A stretch of DNA of 64,000 nucleotides, taken from NCBI GenBank assembly GCA_026391075.1, contig JAPLES010000020.1:1-64000 (forward strand), read 5' to 3'. A program made the position numbers and the translations under genes. The DNA comes from Bacteroidota bacterium (lineage in GTDB: Bacteria; Bacteroidota; Bacteroidia; Chitinophagales; LD1). The stretch's first letter is position 1. Each line of letters starts with the position of its first letter. The notes under the pieces are model-generated. The model made no database searches. It worked only from the letters and a program-made list of their open reading frames with translations, and was not told the origin of the DNA. Shown here piece after piece: positions 44,929-53,344 of the stretch.

Positions 44929-46137
44929 ATGACAAACACAAACCAAAAAATATTTGTTTTCGTGGTGTGTGGTGCGCGTGCTCATATTGAAACATTACAC
45001 CTCTCGCTACAAGCACTTGGTAAATATTCAAGAAACGAAATTTGGATACTTACCGATACAAGTCGGAACGAAATTTCAATACACCATGCCAATATTATTG
45101 ATGCAAAAACTCCTACTGAGTTCAACCATCATCAGGCGAGCATTTATTTAAAAACCGGCATTCATAAATTTTTGCCCGCTGGTAATTCCTACTGCTATCT
45201 CGACACTGATGTAATTGCACTTAATAGCGGTATAGATGAAATTTTTGAATATTACCTATTGCCCGTTACTTTTTGCACCGATGTTACGAAGCTGAATAAG
45301 TTTAGTCCCTTTGCGGTAAATTGTAATTGCCTCGCTAATTTTGAGCGTGATAAAACGCTTCCGGCATTTTATGACAAAGAATTTACAGAAACCGTTTTAC
45401 CTCAAATTGAATTTATTGACCGTTGCGTTCATGAAATTGAACGAAGAGTGGCGGCAACTAAAAAATCGAAATGGGTTTACAACCTGCATAAACTCAAGTA
45501 TTGGTTGGGCGGAAATTTTTATGCTTTGGATAGCGATTATAAACTGGAAAAAGAAACGGGCTTATGGTTCACCTCAAAAGGAAAGAGGTTAAAATATGAA
45601 GCTGCTGAAAAAGATGTGGTCGCATACATTCAAAACAAAACCGCATTCCGTTTCAATCCATCTACCAATCAATGGTACCGCAGAGACGGCTCTTCGGTTT
45701 CGCAGTTGTATTGCAATCACTTGCAAGAAAAAATTCAAAACAAATTTGGCATTGCTATTTCACCTGATGACTGGCAACATTGGAACGGAGGTGTTTTTTT
45801 ATTTGATGATGCCTCCCATGATTTTTTAAACTGCTGGCATGAAATGACGATGCAGGTTTTTCAGGATAAAAACTGGCGCACGCGCGACCAGGGTACGCTG
45901 GCTGCCACCGCTTGGAAATTTGACCTGCAGAATCATTTCACCTTGCCGCTATCGTTTAACTTTATTGCTGACTACGAATTGCCATTAGCGCATTACCCGG
46001 GTAATTTGAAATTTAAAACCGCAACCAGTGAAAAAATAATAGCACCTAAGTTTGTACACGTGTATAAAAACTGGGGTGATATGAATTGGCAAGTTTGGAA
46101 AGATATTTTCAACCATATTTCGCAAGATGGCAAGTGA
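44929..46137 (+). CDS. Putative GT-A glycosyltransferase
   Basis: 402 residues from ATG 44929, which has GGAAG six bases upstream; an ATG at 44905 overlapping asnB is an alternative. A GT-A type DxD motif is visible in SYCYLDTDVIALN (about residue 85), and the C-terminal half has DQGTLAATAWKFD, both typical of retaining GT8-like enzymes. The family assignment is by motif only. It would transfer a sugar in the cytoplasm. The gene overlaps the following GT32-like gene by 11 bases. Confidence 0.6.
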   Translation: MTNTNQKIFVFVVCGARAHIETLHLSLQALGKYSRNEIWILTDTSRNEISIHHANIIDAKTPTEFNHHQASIYLKTGIHKFLPAGNSYCYLDTDVIALNSGIDEIFEYYLLPVTFCTDVTKLNKFSPFAVNCNCLANFERDKTLPAFYDKEFTETVLPQIEFIDRCVHEIERRVAATKKSKWVYNLHKLKYWLGGNFYALDSDYKLEKETGLWFTSKGKRLKYEAAEKDVVAYIQNKTAFRFNPSTNQWYRRDGSSVSQLYCNHLQEKIQNKFGIAISPDDWQHWNGGVFLFDDASHDFLNCWHEMTMQVFQDKNWRTRDQGTLAATAWKFDLQNHFTLPLSFNFIADYELPLAHYPGNLKFKTATSEKIIAPKFVHVYKNWGDMNWQVWKDIFNHISQDGK

Positions 46138-46930
46138 AGAAAATAAAGTAAACGCCCTTTGGATAGGTAAGCAATTAAGCAAACTTGAATTGCTTACACT
46201 TCATTCGTTTATTGCACACGGTCATTCGTTTAAATTGTGGTTATATGACGAACTGGAAAATGATTTGCCGGAAAGCATAGAGATAGGTGATGCATCGGCC
46301 ATCATTCCCCGTGAAAAGATTTTTTCCTATCGCAACCAAAATTCTTTTGGGCACGGCAAAGGAAGCTATGCGGGTTTCTCCGATATTTTCAGATACAAAC
46401 TTTTGCATGAACACGGTGGCTGGTGGGTAGATATGGATATCACCTGTTTAAAAAAATTTGATTTCGATGCTCCGTATGTTTTTAGAAATCACCATGAATT
46501 AAAAGTAGTGGGCAATGTGATGAGGTGCCCCAAAAATTCGGAGTTGATGAAAGCTTGCTATGAAGAAGCGATGGACCAGGTAACCGAACATAATACCGAT
46601 TGGCACAAGCCCATTGATATACTCAATCATAACATTACCCGGCTGGGTCTAGAAAATTATATAACGCATAACATCAGCAACCCCGACCACTGGGACGAAA
46701 CACGAAAATATTATTCAGAGAAAAATGATTTACCTGCCGATTGGTTTTTTGTTCACTGGCAAAACGAAGAGTTGCGCTCACGCGATATTTCTAAAAACGA
46801 TTTTTATTGTCGCTCGGCTGTTGCCCGTTTAGCAGCGCATTATAATCTGTTTCAAATGCCCGATAGCTTTTGGCAGAAAACAATTAATACCATTCAACAT
46901 TCAGAGTTTATACGGATACTTGTGCCATGA
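46127..46930 (+). CDS. GT32-like glycosyltransferase (capsular sugar transferase type)
   Basis: 267 residues with the DXD-sugar-binding signature SDIFRYKLLHEHGGWWVDMD (about 86-105), the hallmark of the Gly_transf_sug / GT32 group that includes Och1-like mannosyltransferases and capsule enzymes. Donor and acceptor are not evident. The start lies inside the preceding gene (11-base overlap), and the stop overlaps the next gene by 4 bases (ATGA), so translation is coupled on both sides. Confidence 0.85.
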   Translation: MASEENKVNALWIGKQLSKLELLTLHSFIAHGHSFKLWLYDELENDLPESIEIGDASAIIPREKIFSYRNQNSFGHGKGSYAGFSDIFRYKLLHEHGGWWVDMDITCLKKFDFDAPYVFRNHHELKVVGNVMRCPKNSELMKACYEEAMDQVTEHNTDWHKPIDILNHNITRLGLENYITHNISNPDHWDETRKYYSEKNDLPADWFFVHWQNEELRSRDISKNDFYCRSAVARLAAHYNLFQMPDSFWQKTINTIQHSEFIRILVP

Positions 46931-48480
46931 TATTAAGTGCCGATTTATTAAAAGCTTACAACCAAACACGTTCAGCCAACAGCAAATCGCTGGCTTGCCA
47001 TGCTCCTTTTGTCAATTTAAACTTTGAGCAAAACGGCAATGTGCGCGCCTGCTGTTATAACACTACGCATATCTTGGGCAAGTGGCCCGAAAATTCTATT
47101 GCCGAAATTTGGCAGGGCGAAAAAGCGAATGAATTGCGCCAGTATATTCAGCAAAATAATTTTGGTGGTGGTTGTACCGAGTGCGGCAAAATGATTGAAG
47201 TAGGAAATTACCAAGGAGTTCGCGCTAAATATTACGATGAGTTTTCGAGCAGTTTTTTTTCTTCTCCACTCGAAAAAATAAAAACTGCACTTACCGGCAA
47301 ATTGGGTTTTCCTAAGGTGATGGAGTTTGAATTGAGCAACGAATGCAATCTGGAATGTGTGATGTGCAACGGTTATTTTTCTTCTAGTATTCGCAAGAAC
47401 CGCGAAAAGCTGCCGCCTATTCCTTCGCCTTACAACGACAAATTTGTAGATGAACTCGAACCGTTTATTCCGCATTTAACCGATGCCAAATTTTTAGGAG
47501 GCGAGCCTTTTATGATTGAAATTTATTTGAGAATATGGGAGCGCATTCGCAAAATCAATCCAAACATTCGCATTCACATTACCACCAATGGAACGTTTTT
47601 AAATAACCGGGTAAAAGAATTGCTCGAAGGTTTGCGGGCAGGAATTATTCTTTCGATTGATTCGGTGAACCGAGAGACTTATCCTAAAATAAGAGTGAAC
47701 GGCAACTTTGATAAGGTGATGGAGAACCTCGAATATTTTCGCAATTACACCCAGCGCAAAAAAACTTTTCTATCCATTGCCGCTTGCCCTATTACGCTCA
47801 ACTGGCTGGAGCTTCCGCAACTGCTTTCTTTTTGTTTAGAAAAAAATGTGGCTTTGTATTTCAATGCCGTGTTTTCGCCACAGGCTTTGTCGCTACGCGA
47901 GCAAACGCCTGAGTATTTGCAAAACGTAATTTCATTTTTAGAAAAAAATCCTGCGCCAGCTTCTACCAAACATGCCCAGTCGCCCGAGCAATTGAGCATC
48001 AATGCTTATAACGATTTTATTCATTTGCTCAAAGGCTGGTTACAGGAAAAACAAAGCTGGAACGAAATGGAACAGCGCACCGCTAGTGCGGTGAAAGAAA
48101 ATACTGCCTCTGCTTATTCGTTCAATTTTACGGGTGAGCCGCTAACCGATATTCGCTACCTGATTGGTGAAATAAAAAATTCGCAAAACACCGAAGACCG
48201 CGAAAAGCTGATACAACTGCAACAGCAGTTGCAAAATAAATTTACAGCCCTGCCTGCCGAAAAATTGTGGGAAGGCTTACTCTGCTATTTTACCGAAAAG
48301 GAGACGAACGAAGACCTGCAACAAAAAATTCAAAAGATTGCCGACATGATAAACAGCCACGAGCAAAAAAACAAAGTGCTGGTGCAATTGGTCATCTTTC
48401 CTCCCCAAAGCCTTTCGCTGTTTTTAAAAGAAATGCCTTTTGAAAGCCTTGCCGAAAATCTGATGCGGTATTTTAGCTGA
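46927..48480 (+). CDS. Radical SAM enzyme with N-terminal SPASM/twitch-like region (1)
   Basis: 517 residues. An auxiliary-cluster-type region comes first: Cys24 (CHAPFVNLNFEQNG), Cys42/43, NSIAEIWQG and Cys83/86. The radical SAM core follows, with CNLECVMC (Cys140, 144, 147), GGEPF and TTNGT. In classical SPASM proteins this region is C-terminal, so the order is reversed. It shares a long conserved segment (SSSIRKNREKLP) with the proteins at 49052 and 50518, so these three are paralogues. The reaction is unknown; epimerisation, oxidation or carbon transfer on a glycan or peptide is possible. It is the last gene of the left unit, followed by the 42 bp repeat array. Confidence 0.85.
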   Translation: MILSADLLKAYNQTRSANSKSLACHAPFVNLNFEQNGNVRACCYNTTHILGKWPENSIAEIWQGEKANELRQYIQQNNFGGGCTECGKMIEVGNYQGVRAKYYDEFSSSFFSSPLEKIKTALTGKLGFPKVMEFELSNECNLECVMCNGYFSSSIRKNREKLPPIPSPYNDKFVDELEPFIPHLTDAKFLGGEPFMIEIYLRIWERIRKINPNIRIHITTNGTFLNNRVKELLEGLRAGIILSIDSVNRETYPKIRVNGNFDKVMENLEYFRNYTQRKKTFLSIAACPITLNWLELPQLLSFCLEKNVALYFNAVFSPQALSLREQTPEYLQNVISFLEKNPAPASTKHAQSPEQLSINAYNDFIHLLKGWLQEKQSWNEMEQRTASAVKENTASAYSFNFTGEPLTDIRYLIGEIKNSQNTEDREKLIQLQQQLQNKFTALPAEKLWEGLLCYFTEKETNEDLQQKIQKIADMINSHEQKNKVLVQLVIFPPQSLSLFLKEMPFESLAENLMRYFS

Positions 48481-48482
48481 TT

Positions 48483-48960
48483 CTATTACTTAGAAAGTTC
48501 AATTCTCTTTACCTAACTCAATCTTCTAAACTTAGAAGGTGCAATATTCTTTAGCAAACCCATTCTTCTAAGCTTAAAAGGTGCAAAATTCTTTAGCAAA
48601 CCCATTCTTCTAAGCTTAAAAAGTGCAAATTTATTTTCCAAACGCTATATTCTAAACTGCGGAGATGCGATTTTCTTTATCCGATTGATACTCCGCAACT
48701 ATGGAGATACGATTTGCTAAGGAAAATCCACTCTCCATTGTAATGGAACTACAGTTTGCTAGAGAAAATCGGCTCTCACATACGTGTGAACTACGGTTTG
48801 CTAGAGAAAATTGGCTCTCACACACGTGTGAACTACGTGTTGCTGAAGAAAACTGCTTCTCACACATATGTGAACTACGATTTGCTAAAGAAAATTGATG
48901 CTCACATACCTGTGAACACCAATTTGCTAAAGAAAATCGCCTCTCACAGGTATAGCAAAC
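48483..48960. repeat. Array of 42 bp units with differing hairpins and a shared spacer
   Basis: The 571-base gap between convergent radical SAM genes is mostly filled by about 11 units, seven of them exactly 42 bp. Each unit has a short inverted repeat plus a shared spacer around TTTGCTAAAGAAAATTG. The inverted repeats differ but keep pairing: CTTCTAA-AC-TTAGAAG (48523-48538), TCCAT-TGTA-ATGGA (48733-48746), TCACA-TACG-TGTGA (48775-48788), TCACA-CATA-TGTGA (48859-48872). Units left of about 48670 are in reverse orientation to those on the right, so the whole is a head-to-head array. Open frames on both strands (14-residue repeats) arise because 42 is a multiple of three. The remaining ~90 bases (48961-49051) show nothing clear. 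Confidence 0.85.
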
Positions 48961-49051
48961 AAGCAGTTTTTAGCCAAAACATCGGCTTTTGTCAAAAAAA
49001 TGAAATTTTTTGAAGGAATAGAAGGGTGTGAATGTTGTGGTGAAAAAAATT

Positions 49052-50518
49052 TCAACTCACCTTACTCAACATTCTGTTTTCAAATTCTTCTACCAGGCTG
49101 TTGGTGCTTCGCCCAATCATTTGCTGGTAAAAAATACTGGCGGGTACTTCGGCTATGGCTTTGTAAAACTCTACCGATGGGTTGCGTTCTGTAATCGTTG
49201 CGCCCAGCAGGTTGGCTTTATCAAACAGGTTTTGCAGTTTGTATTGTTTTTGGTCTTCGCCTTCGTTGAAGGTGGCATACACATACTCGTGCATCTTTTT
49301 TTCAAACAGCTTTTTAGCATCGGCTTCGGTAAGGGTTTCGTTCACCTGAATTTCGCTTTCGGTGCGCTCGCGCGCTTCAGTTACCCAGTTTTTAATTTGT
49401 ACGCCTACCAGGTTTTTGTAGATGCCAATGTTGTAAGCCGACAACGAACCGCCTTTATCTTCTTTCGAAAACTGAACGGCATTCAGTTGTTCATATAGTT
49501 TCGAAAGTTCTTCATAAGGCAAAGCCCAAATGCTCCACTCCACCGGGCGGTGAATGGTATTGAACCAGATATTGATGTTGTGTTTGTTCACAAAGCGAAT
49601 GAACTCGGGCATCTCGTGCCAGTTGTTGCGCATGGGGTTTACCATTAGGCACATGGTGCGGTTGTTCTCTTTGGTATATGCCCGATAGAAAAGAAAGTTT
49701 TCCATCACTCTATCGAAGTGCGCGTTCACGCGAATGGTTTCATAAATGTGGGGCGTGAGCGAGTCGAGCGAAAAGTTGATGTGAATATTGAGCTTATTCA
49801 ACCACTCTTTCACTTTATAGTTCATCACCGTGCCGTTGGTGGCTATGGTAATTTTCAATTTCGGATTCAGTTTTTCTACCTGCTCAAAAATTTTGAAAAC
49901 AGCATTGATTAAAAAGGGCTCACCACCATTAAAGCGCAACTCTTTTAAGTGCGGAATAAATTCACCCAACTGCTCCACAAAATTATCGTCATACGCATTT
50001 TTCATGGCGGGCAGCCGCTCTCTGTTTTTGCGAATGCTCGAAGAGAGTTCACCTATGCACATCACACATTCGAGGTTGCAGGTGTTGCTCAATTCCAATT
50101 CCATCATGCTTGGGTATTCTGCCGGCTCGTTTACATCATATGCCTTTGCCAACACCGAAGTGTAATTGCCGCCCTGCAAATTTTTCAAACACACATTGCA
50201 TTTGTTGGTTAAATCATACTGCAATAAGTGCTTGCGCAACGATTGATACTTTTCGCCAAACCAAATTTCGCGAATAGATTTTTGCGGATACGAATCGGGG
50301 TCAATAAACGTGAGCCAGCAAGGGGCACAATCGCCATGCACATTAAAATACATATTGGTGAAAGGCGCGTGGCAAATATGGTTAGTTACCGGTTTGCCAC
50401 GGCTTACATTATACTCGGCAATAACCGAAGAACTTAAACCCGGTCCTTCGGGTTTTGCTTTCAGCACATGAACTTTACTAAGCAGTTGGTAAACAAAATT
50501 TTTCATCGGGCTTTGCAT
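49052..50518 (-). CDS. Radical SAM enzyme with N-terminal SPASM/twitch-like region (2)
   Basis: 488 residues. N-terminal Cys region: Cys49 (CHAPFTNMYFNVHG), Cys64, Cys67, SIREIWFGEK, Cys107 and Cys110. The radical SAM core has CNLECVMC (Cys147, 151, 154), NGGEPF and ATNGT. It is paralogous to the proteins at 46927 and 50518 (shared SSSIRKNRERLP). The start overlaps the stop of the upstream radical SAM gene by one base. It is the last gene of the minus-strand SGNH/radical SAM operon. The substrate is unknown. Confidence 0.85.
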   Translation of the reverse strand: MQSPMKNFVYQLLSKVHVLKAKPEGPGLSSSVIAEYNVSRGKPVTNHICHAPFTNMYFNVHGDCAPCWLTFIDPDSYPQKSIREIWFGEKYQSLRKHLLQYDLTNKCNVCLKNLQGGNYTSVLAKAYDVNEPAEYPSMMELELSNTCNLECVMCIGELSSSIRKNRERLPAMKNAYDDNFVEQLGEFIPHLKELRFNGGEPFLINAVFKIFEQVEKLNPKLKITIATNGTVMNYKVKEWLNKLNIHINFSLDSLTPHIYETIRVNAHFDRVMENFLFYRAYTKENNRTMCLMVNPMRNNWHEMPEFIRFVNKHNINIWFNTIHRPVEWSIWALPYEELSKLYEQLNAVQFSKEDKGGSLSAYNIGIYKNLVGVQIKNWVTEARERTESEIQVNETLTEADAKKLFEKKMHEYVYATFNEGEDQKQYKLQNLFDKANLLGATITERNPSVEFYKAIAEVPASIFYQQMIGRSTNSLVEEFENRMLSKVS

Positions 50519-52011
50519 TAAACGCTTCTCGAAATCATGCCAATCATTAAACGAACTTCTTCTACCGATTTATCTTTTAGTGTGCCTATCACCTGCTGAA
50601 AACCAGCGCGAGTAATATGGAAGTACACATTTTTTTTCGAGTCTTCGGTATGCGTATCTAAAATGGCATTGAGCTTTTCTACCAAATTGTTTTTAGGAAA
50701 CGTAGTTTCAAAATCAGGATTAGCGGCATACATTTCATTGAGCCATTGATGAAAATCAATTTCAGAAACCGATTGCACATGCGCTTCGTTGGTTTCCACC
50801 TTCACCGGAATGTTTTCTGATTTGTTGCCTACAAATTCATACTCGTGATATTTTTTGGTTTCCGAATGCAGAATATACTCATCTAAAAAACTCTTGTAGT
50901 CTTCAAAACATTTAGCGTTGTGCCGTTCTTTCTGGCTTAGCTTCGGAAAACTAAACTGGTCCATATACGCCCGCACTTTTTGCAGTTCTTCCTTGGTGCA
51001 ATCGGTGAGCGCAAAGCGAATGGGGCGTTCTAAATAGCTCACATAAATGTAGGCGTTCATTTCGTTGCAAAGGTTAAGTATCAACGGAAACTGTTCCCAA
51101 TTATCTTTCTGCACCGTAAAACTTAACGAGAGATGTTTGCCTTTGCGTGTGCATATTTCGCTAAAGCGTTTAATGTTCTCCATCAGCTTTGCGTGTATGG
51201 TGTTTTTGCGAATGCGCTCTAATTTTTCTTTATCCACCGCATCAATTGACACGGCCATATCAAAGTTCAGGTCTTCGAGCAGGCGTTCTATTTTATTGTT
51301 CCAGTGGCTTCCGTTGGTAATTACAAACAGGTCGAGTTTCGGATTCAACTCTTTTACCTTTTCCCATATTTTGTAATACACCGGAATAAGAAAAGGCTCA
51401 CCACCATAAAACTTCGCTTCTTTTAAATGCGGAATATATTTTTCCAACTGCGATACAAATGCATCGTCATAAGGCGTGGGAATAGGCGGCAGTTTATCTC
51501 TGTTTTTGCGAATGCTACTGCTTACTTCACCGGCACACATCTGGCATTCTAAATTACACTCGTTGCTAATTTCAAATTCAAACACCTGCGGGTAAACAGC
51601 ATCGGTGTTCGCATAATATTTATCGAACACCAAAGGGCGAAGATTGGTGAACTTGCCTTTATCAAAAAAATATTTGCAGTGGCGGCAACCGTAATCGAGG
51701 TCGTTGTTAAACATGTGTGCACGCAGTTTTTGGGCTTCAGCACCATTCCAAATTTCGTCAATGGAATTTTGAGGATAGTTACCCAACTGCACATCGCGAT
51801 TATAGCCACACACAAACACCTGCCCGCGAAACGAAAAAGTTAAACTGGTAAAAGGCAGGTAACAAAAAACAGGTTTTGCCCCGTTAGGTCTAAACTTATT
51901 GTATTGGTTATACTGCTTCCGGTCAAGCGGATTATAGCCATCCTCAATAGCGGTGCTGAATTTTTTATCTAACTGAAAAGAAGTTTTTATGGACTCCAGA
52001 AAATTAATCAT
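50518..52011 (-). CDS. Radical SAM enzyme with N-terminal SPASM/twitch-like region (3)
   Basis: 497 residues. N-terminal Cys residues are Cys50 (CYLPFTSLTFSFRG), Cys68 (where the others have two Cys close together), Cys109 and Cys112, with NSIDEIWNGAEAQKLR. The core has CNLECQMC (Cys152, 156, 159), GGEPF and ITNGS. The first auxiliary Cys pair is reduced to one Cys, so cluster ligation may differ from its paralogues. It overlaps the SGNH gene by 4 bases at its start and the next radical SAM gene by 1 base at its stop. Confidence 0.85.
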   Translation of the reverse strand: MINFLESIKTSFQLDKKFSTAIEDGYNPLDRKQYNQYNKFRPNGAKPVFCYLPFTSLTFSFRGQVFVCGYNRDVQLGNYPQNSIDEIWNGAEAQKLRAHMFNNDLDYGCRHCKYFFDKGKFTNLRPLVFDKYYANTDAVYPQVFEFEISNECNLECQMCAGEVSSSIRKNRDKLPPIPTPYDDAFVSQLEKYIPHLKEAKFYGGEPFLIPVYYKIWEKVKELNPKLDLFVITNGSHWNNKIERLLEDLNFDMAVSIDAVDKEKLERIRKNTIHAKLMENIKRFSEICTRKGKHLSLSFTVQKDNWEQFPLILNLCNEMNAYIYVSYLERPIRFALTDCTKEELQKVRAYMDQFSFPKLSQKERHNAKCFEDYKSFLDEYILHSETKKYHEYEFVGNKSENIPVKVETNEAHVQSVSEIDFHQWLNEMYAANPDFETTFPKNNLVEKLNAILDTHTEDSKKNVYFHITRAGFQQVIGTLKDKSVEEVRLMIGMISRSV

Positions 52012-53300
52012 TCGTGCATCATTTTAGCGGTGTCCAAAGTAGTGAATATTTCGGGATAGGATTTTTGCAAACCGCAATAAACTCCTTTTGCCATTACCCG
52101 ATAACCCGTAGAATTATGATGCCCGTCTTTTGGCCAGTAATAATTTTCTGTATTGTTTTTATCCATGTGAACAGAGTCGCGATAGTAAGGCAACAAATCA
52201 AATCGTTTGAAACCTGAAATAGTATCTACCATTTGTTCGAAGAAAGAAAAATTGCACAGGTAAGTATTGTTGACCACTTCACTGCGTTCAGGTTTTTTCA
52301 GTAGGAGAATTTTGAGATGATTCTGCTTTGCTAATAAAGCTATGCGCTGAAAAACTTCATTCCATTTTGGTTTTAAAATGTTGAGTCGCGTTTCTTTCTC
52401 TTTTTCGGTTAAAAAAAAGTTGGTGTGTGTTACTCCAAAAACTGAATTAGCTACCAAGCGAAAAATATAACTGGCGGCATAGAGCCACTCCCAGGATGGA
52501 CCTTGCAGCGCTTGCCAATAGCCATCTTTAAAACGCTCCAGCCCTCCTCGAGTTAAAAAATCGGCAGTGAAATCAAACGAAGTGTAGGTAATAACGGCTA
52601 CGTTAGGTTGCATTATAAAACCAATGTCTTCCAATTGCTTGCAAGTAAAGCCAGGGTCGCTACCGCACACACCAAAGTTTTGAATTGAAATATTTTGCGC
52701 ACCCGCATCGTTCTTCAAAATTTGACGAAGCAACGAAGGATAACTGGAATCTTGCGGAGCACCATCACCTTCGGTAAACGAATCGCCATAGGTTTGAATC
52801 AACATTTTGGCACTGTCTTTCTTCACTTCAAAGTCGGCATCGCGAAAACCAAAGTTGTTGCGCAGTCGAGGAAATTTATACTCAGGCGTTTGCAAAAATG
52901 GAACGAAGTACGGTTGAATGGTAAAGTCCACATCAGCGTTTTTATGCGGGTAAACAGAAACATATTTACTGCTTCTGCCCTCCATGTATGAACCGCCTAC
53001 ACCTTTTACGCGCAAAAATATTTCGGCTGATACTACACACAAATAGAAACTACCAAATAGCAAGCCGACATTTATGCAGGTTTCTTTTTCCCAATTAAAA
53101 ATTGCACTTATCAACCCAATGCTTCCTGCTAAAAACAAGCCCAATGAAAAATAAAACACAAAACTATGTAGCGCACCAAAGGCGGCTAATGGCATTTGAA
53201 AGCGCAGGTATAATAATGACAATCCTAATGCTCCGGTCAGGAGAATGAACAGAGATTTTTTTTTTGGATGAGAACGGAGTAAAGAAATTAAGGAGTGCAT
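52008..53300 (-). CDS. Membrane-anchored SGNH/GDSL hydrolase (1)
   Basis: 430 residues: three N-terminal membrane segments (about 15-33, 40-67, 77-95) followed by an SGNH domain. Block I is QTYGDSFTEGDGAP (Ser about 174), block II FGVCGSDPGF, block III YTSFDF and the C-terminal acid/His block WPKDGHHNSTGY. All catalytic blocks are present. Such domains remove or transfer O-acyl groups on glycans or lipids; the active site would face the periplasm. It is the fourth gene of the operon that starts at 57389 and overlaps the radical SAM gene that follows. Confidence 0.85.
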   Translation of the reverse strand: MHSLISLLRSHPKKKSLFILLTGALGLSLLYLRFQMPLAAFGALHSFVFYFSLGLFLAGSIGLISAIFNWEKETCINVGLLFGSFYLCVVSAEIFLRVKGVGGSYMEGRSSKYVSVYPHKNADVDFTIQPYFVPFLQTPEYKFPRLRNNFGFRDADFEVKKDSAKMLIQTYGDSFTEGDGAPQDSSYPSLLRQILKNDAGAQNISIQNFGVCGSDPGFTCKQLEDIGFIMQPNVAVITYTSFDFTADFLTRGGLERFKDGYWQALQGPSWEWLYAASYIFRLVANSVFGVTHTNFFLTEKEKETRLNILKPKWNEVFQRIALLAKQNHLKILLLKKPERSEVVNNTYLCNFSFFEQMVDTISGFKRFDLLPYYRDSVHMDKNNTENYYWPKDGHHNSTGYRVMAKGVYCGLQKSYPEIFTTLDTAKMMHE

Positions 53301-53344
53301 AGAATTAAAATCAGCAGTAATTTTCGTCTAAAAAAATCTGTTTA

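Noticed and set aside
48652-48898. Open frames on both strands encoding 14-residue repeats
   Set aside because: They follow from the 42 bp period (a multiple of three) of the repeat array. Frames are open on both strands with no start context, and the DNA symmetry is the conserved feature.
48483-48960. CRISPR array
   Set aside because: The variable parts are palindromic and related to each other, orientation switches in the middle and no cas genes are present.
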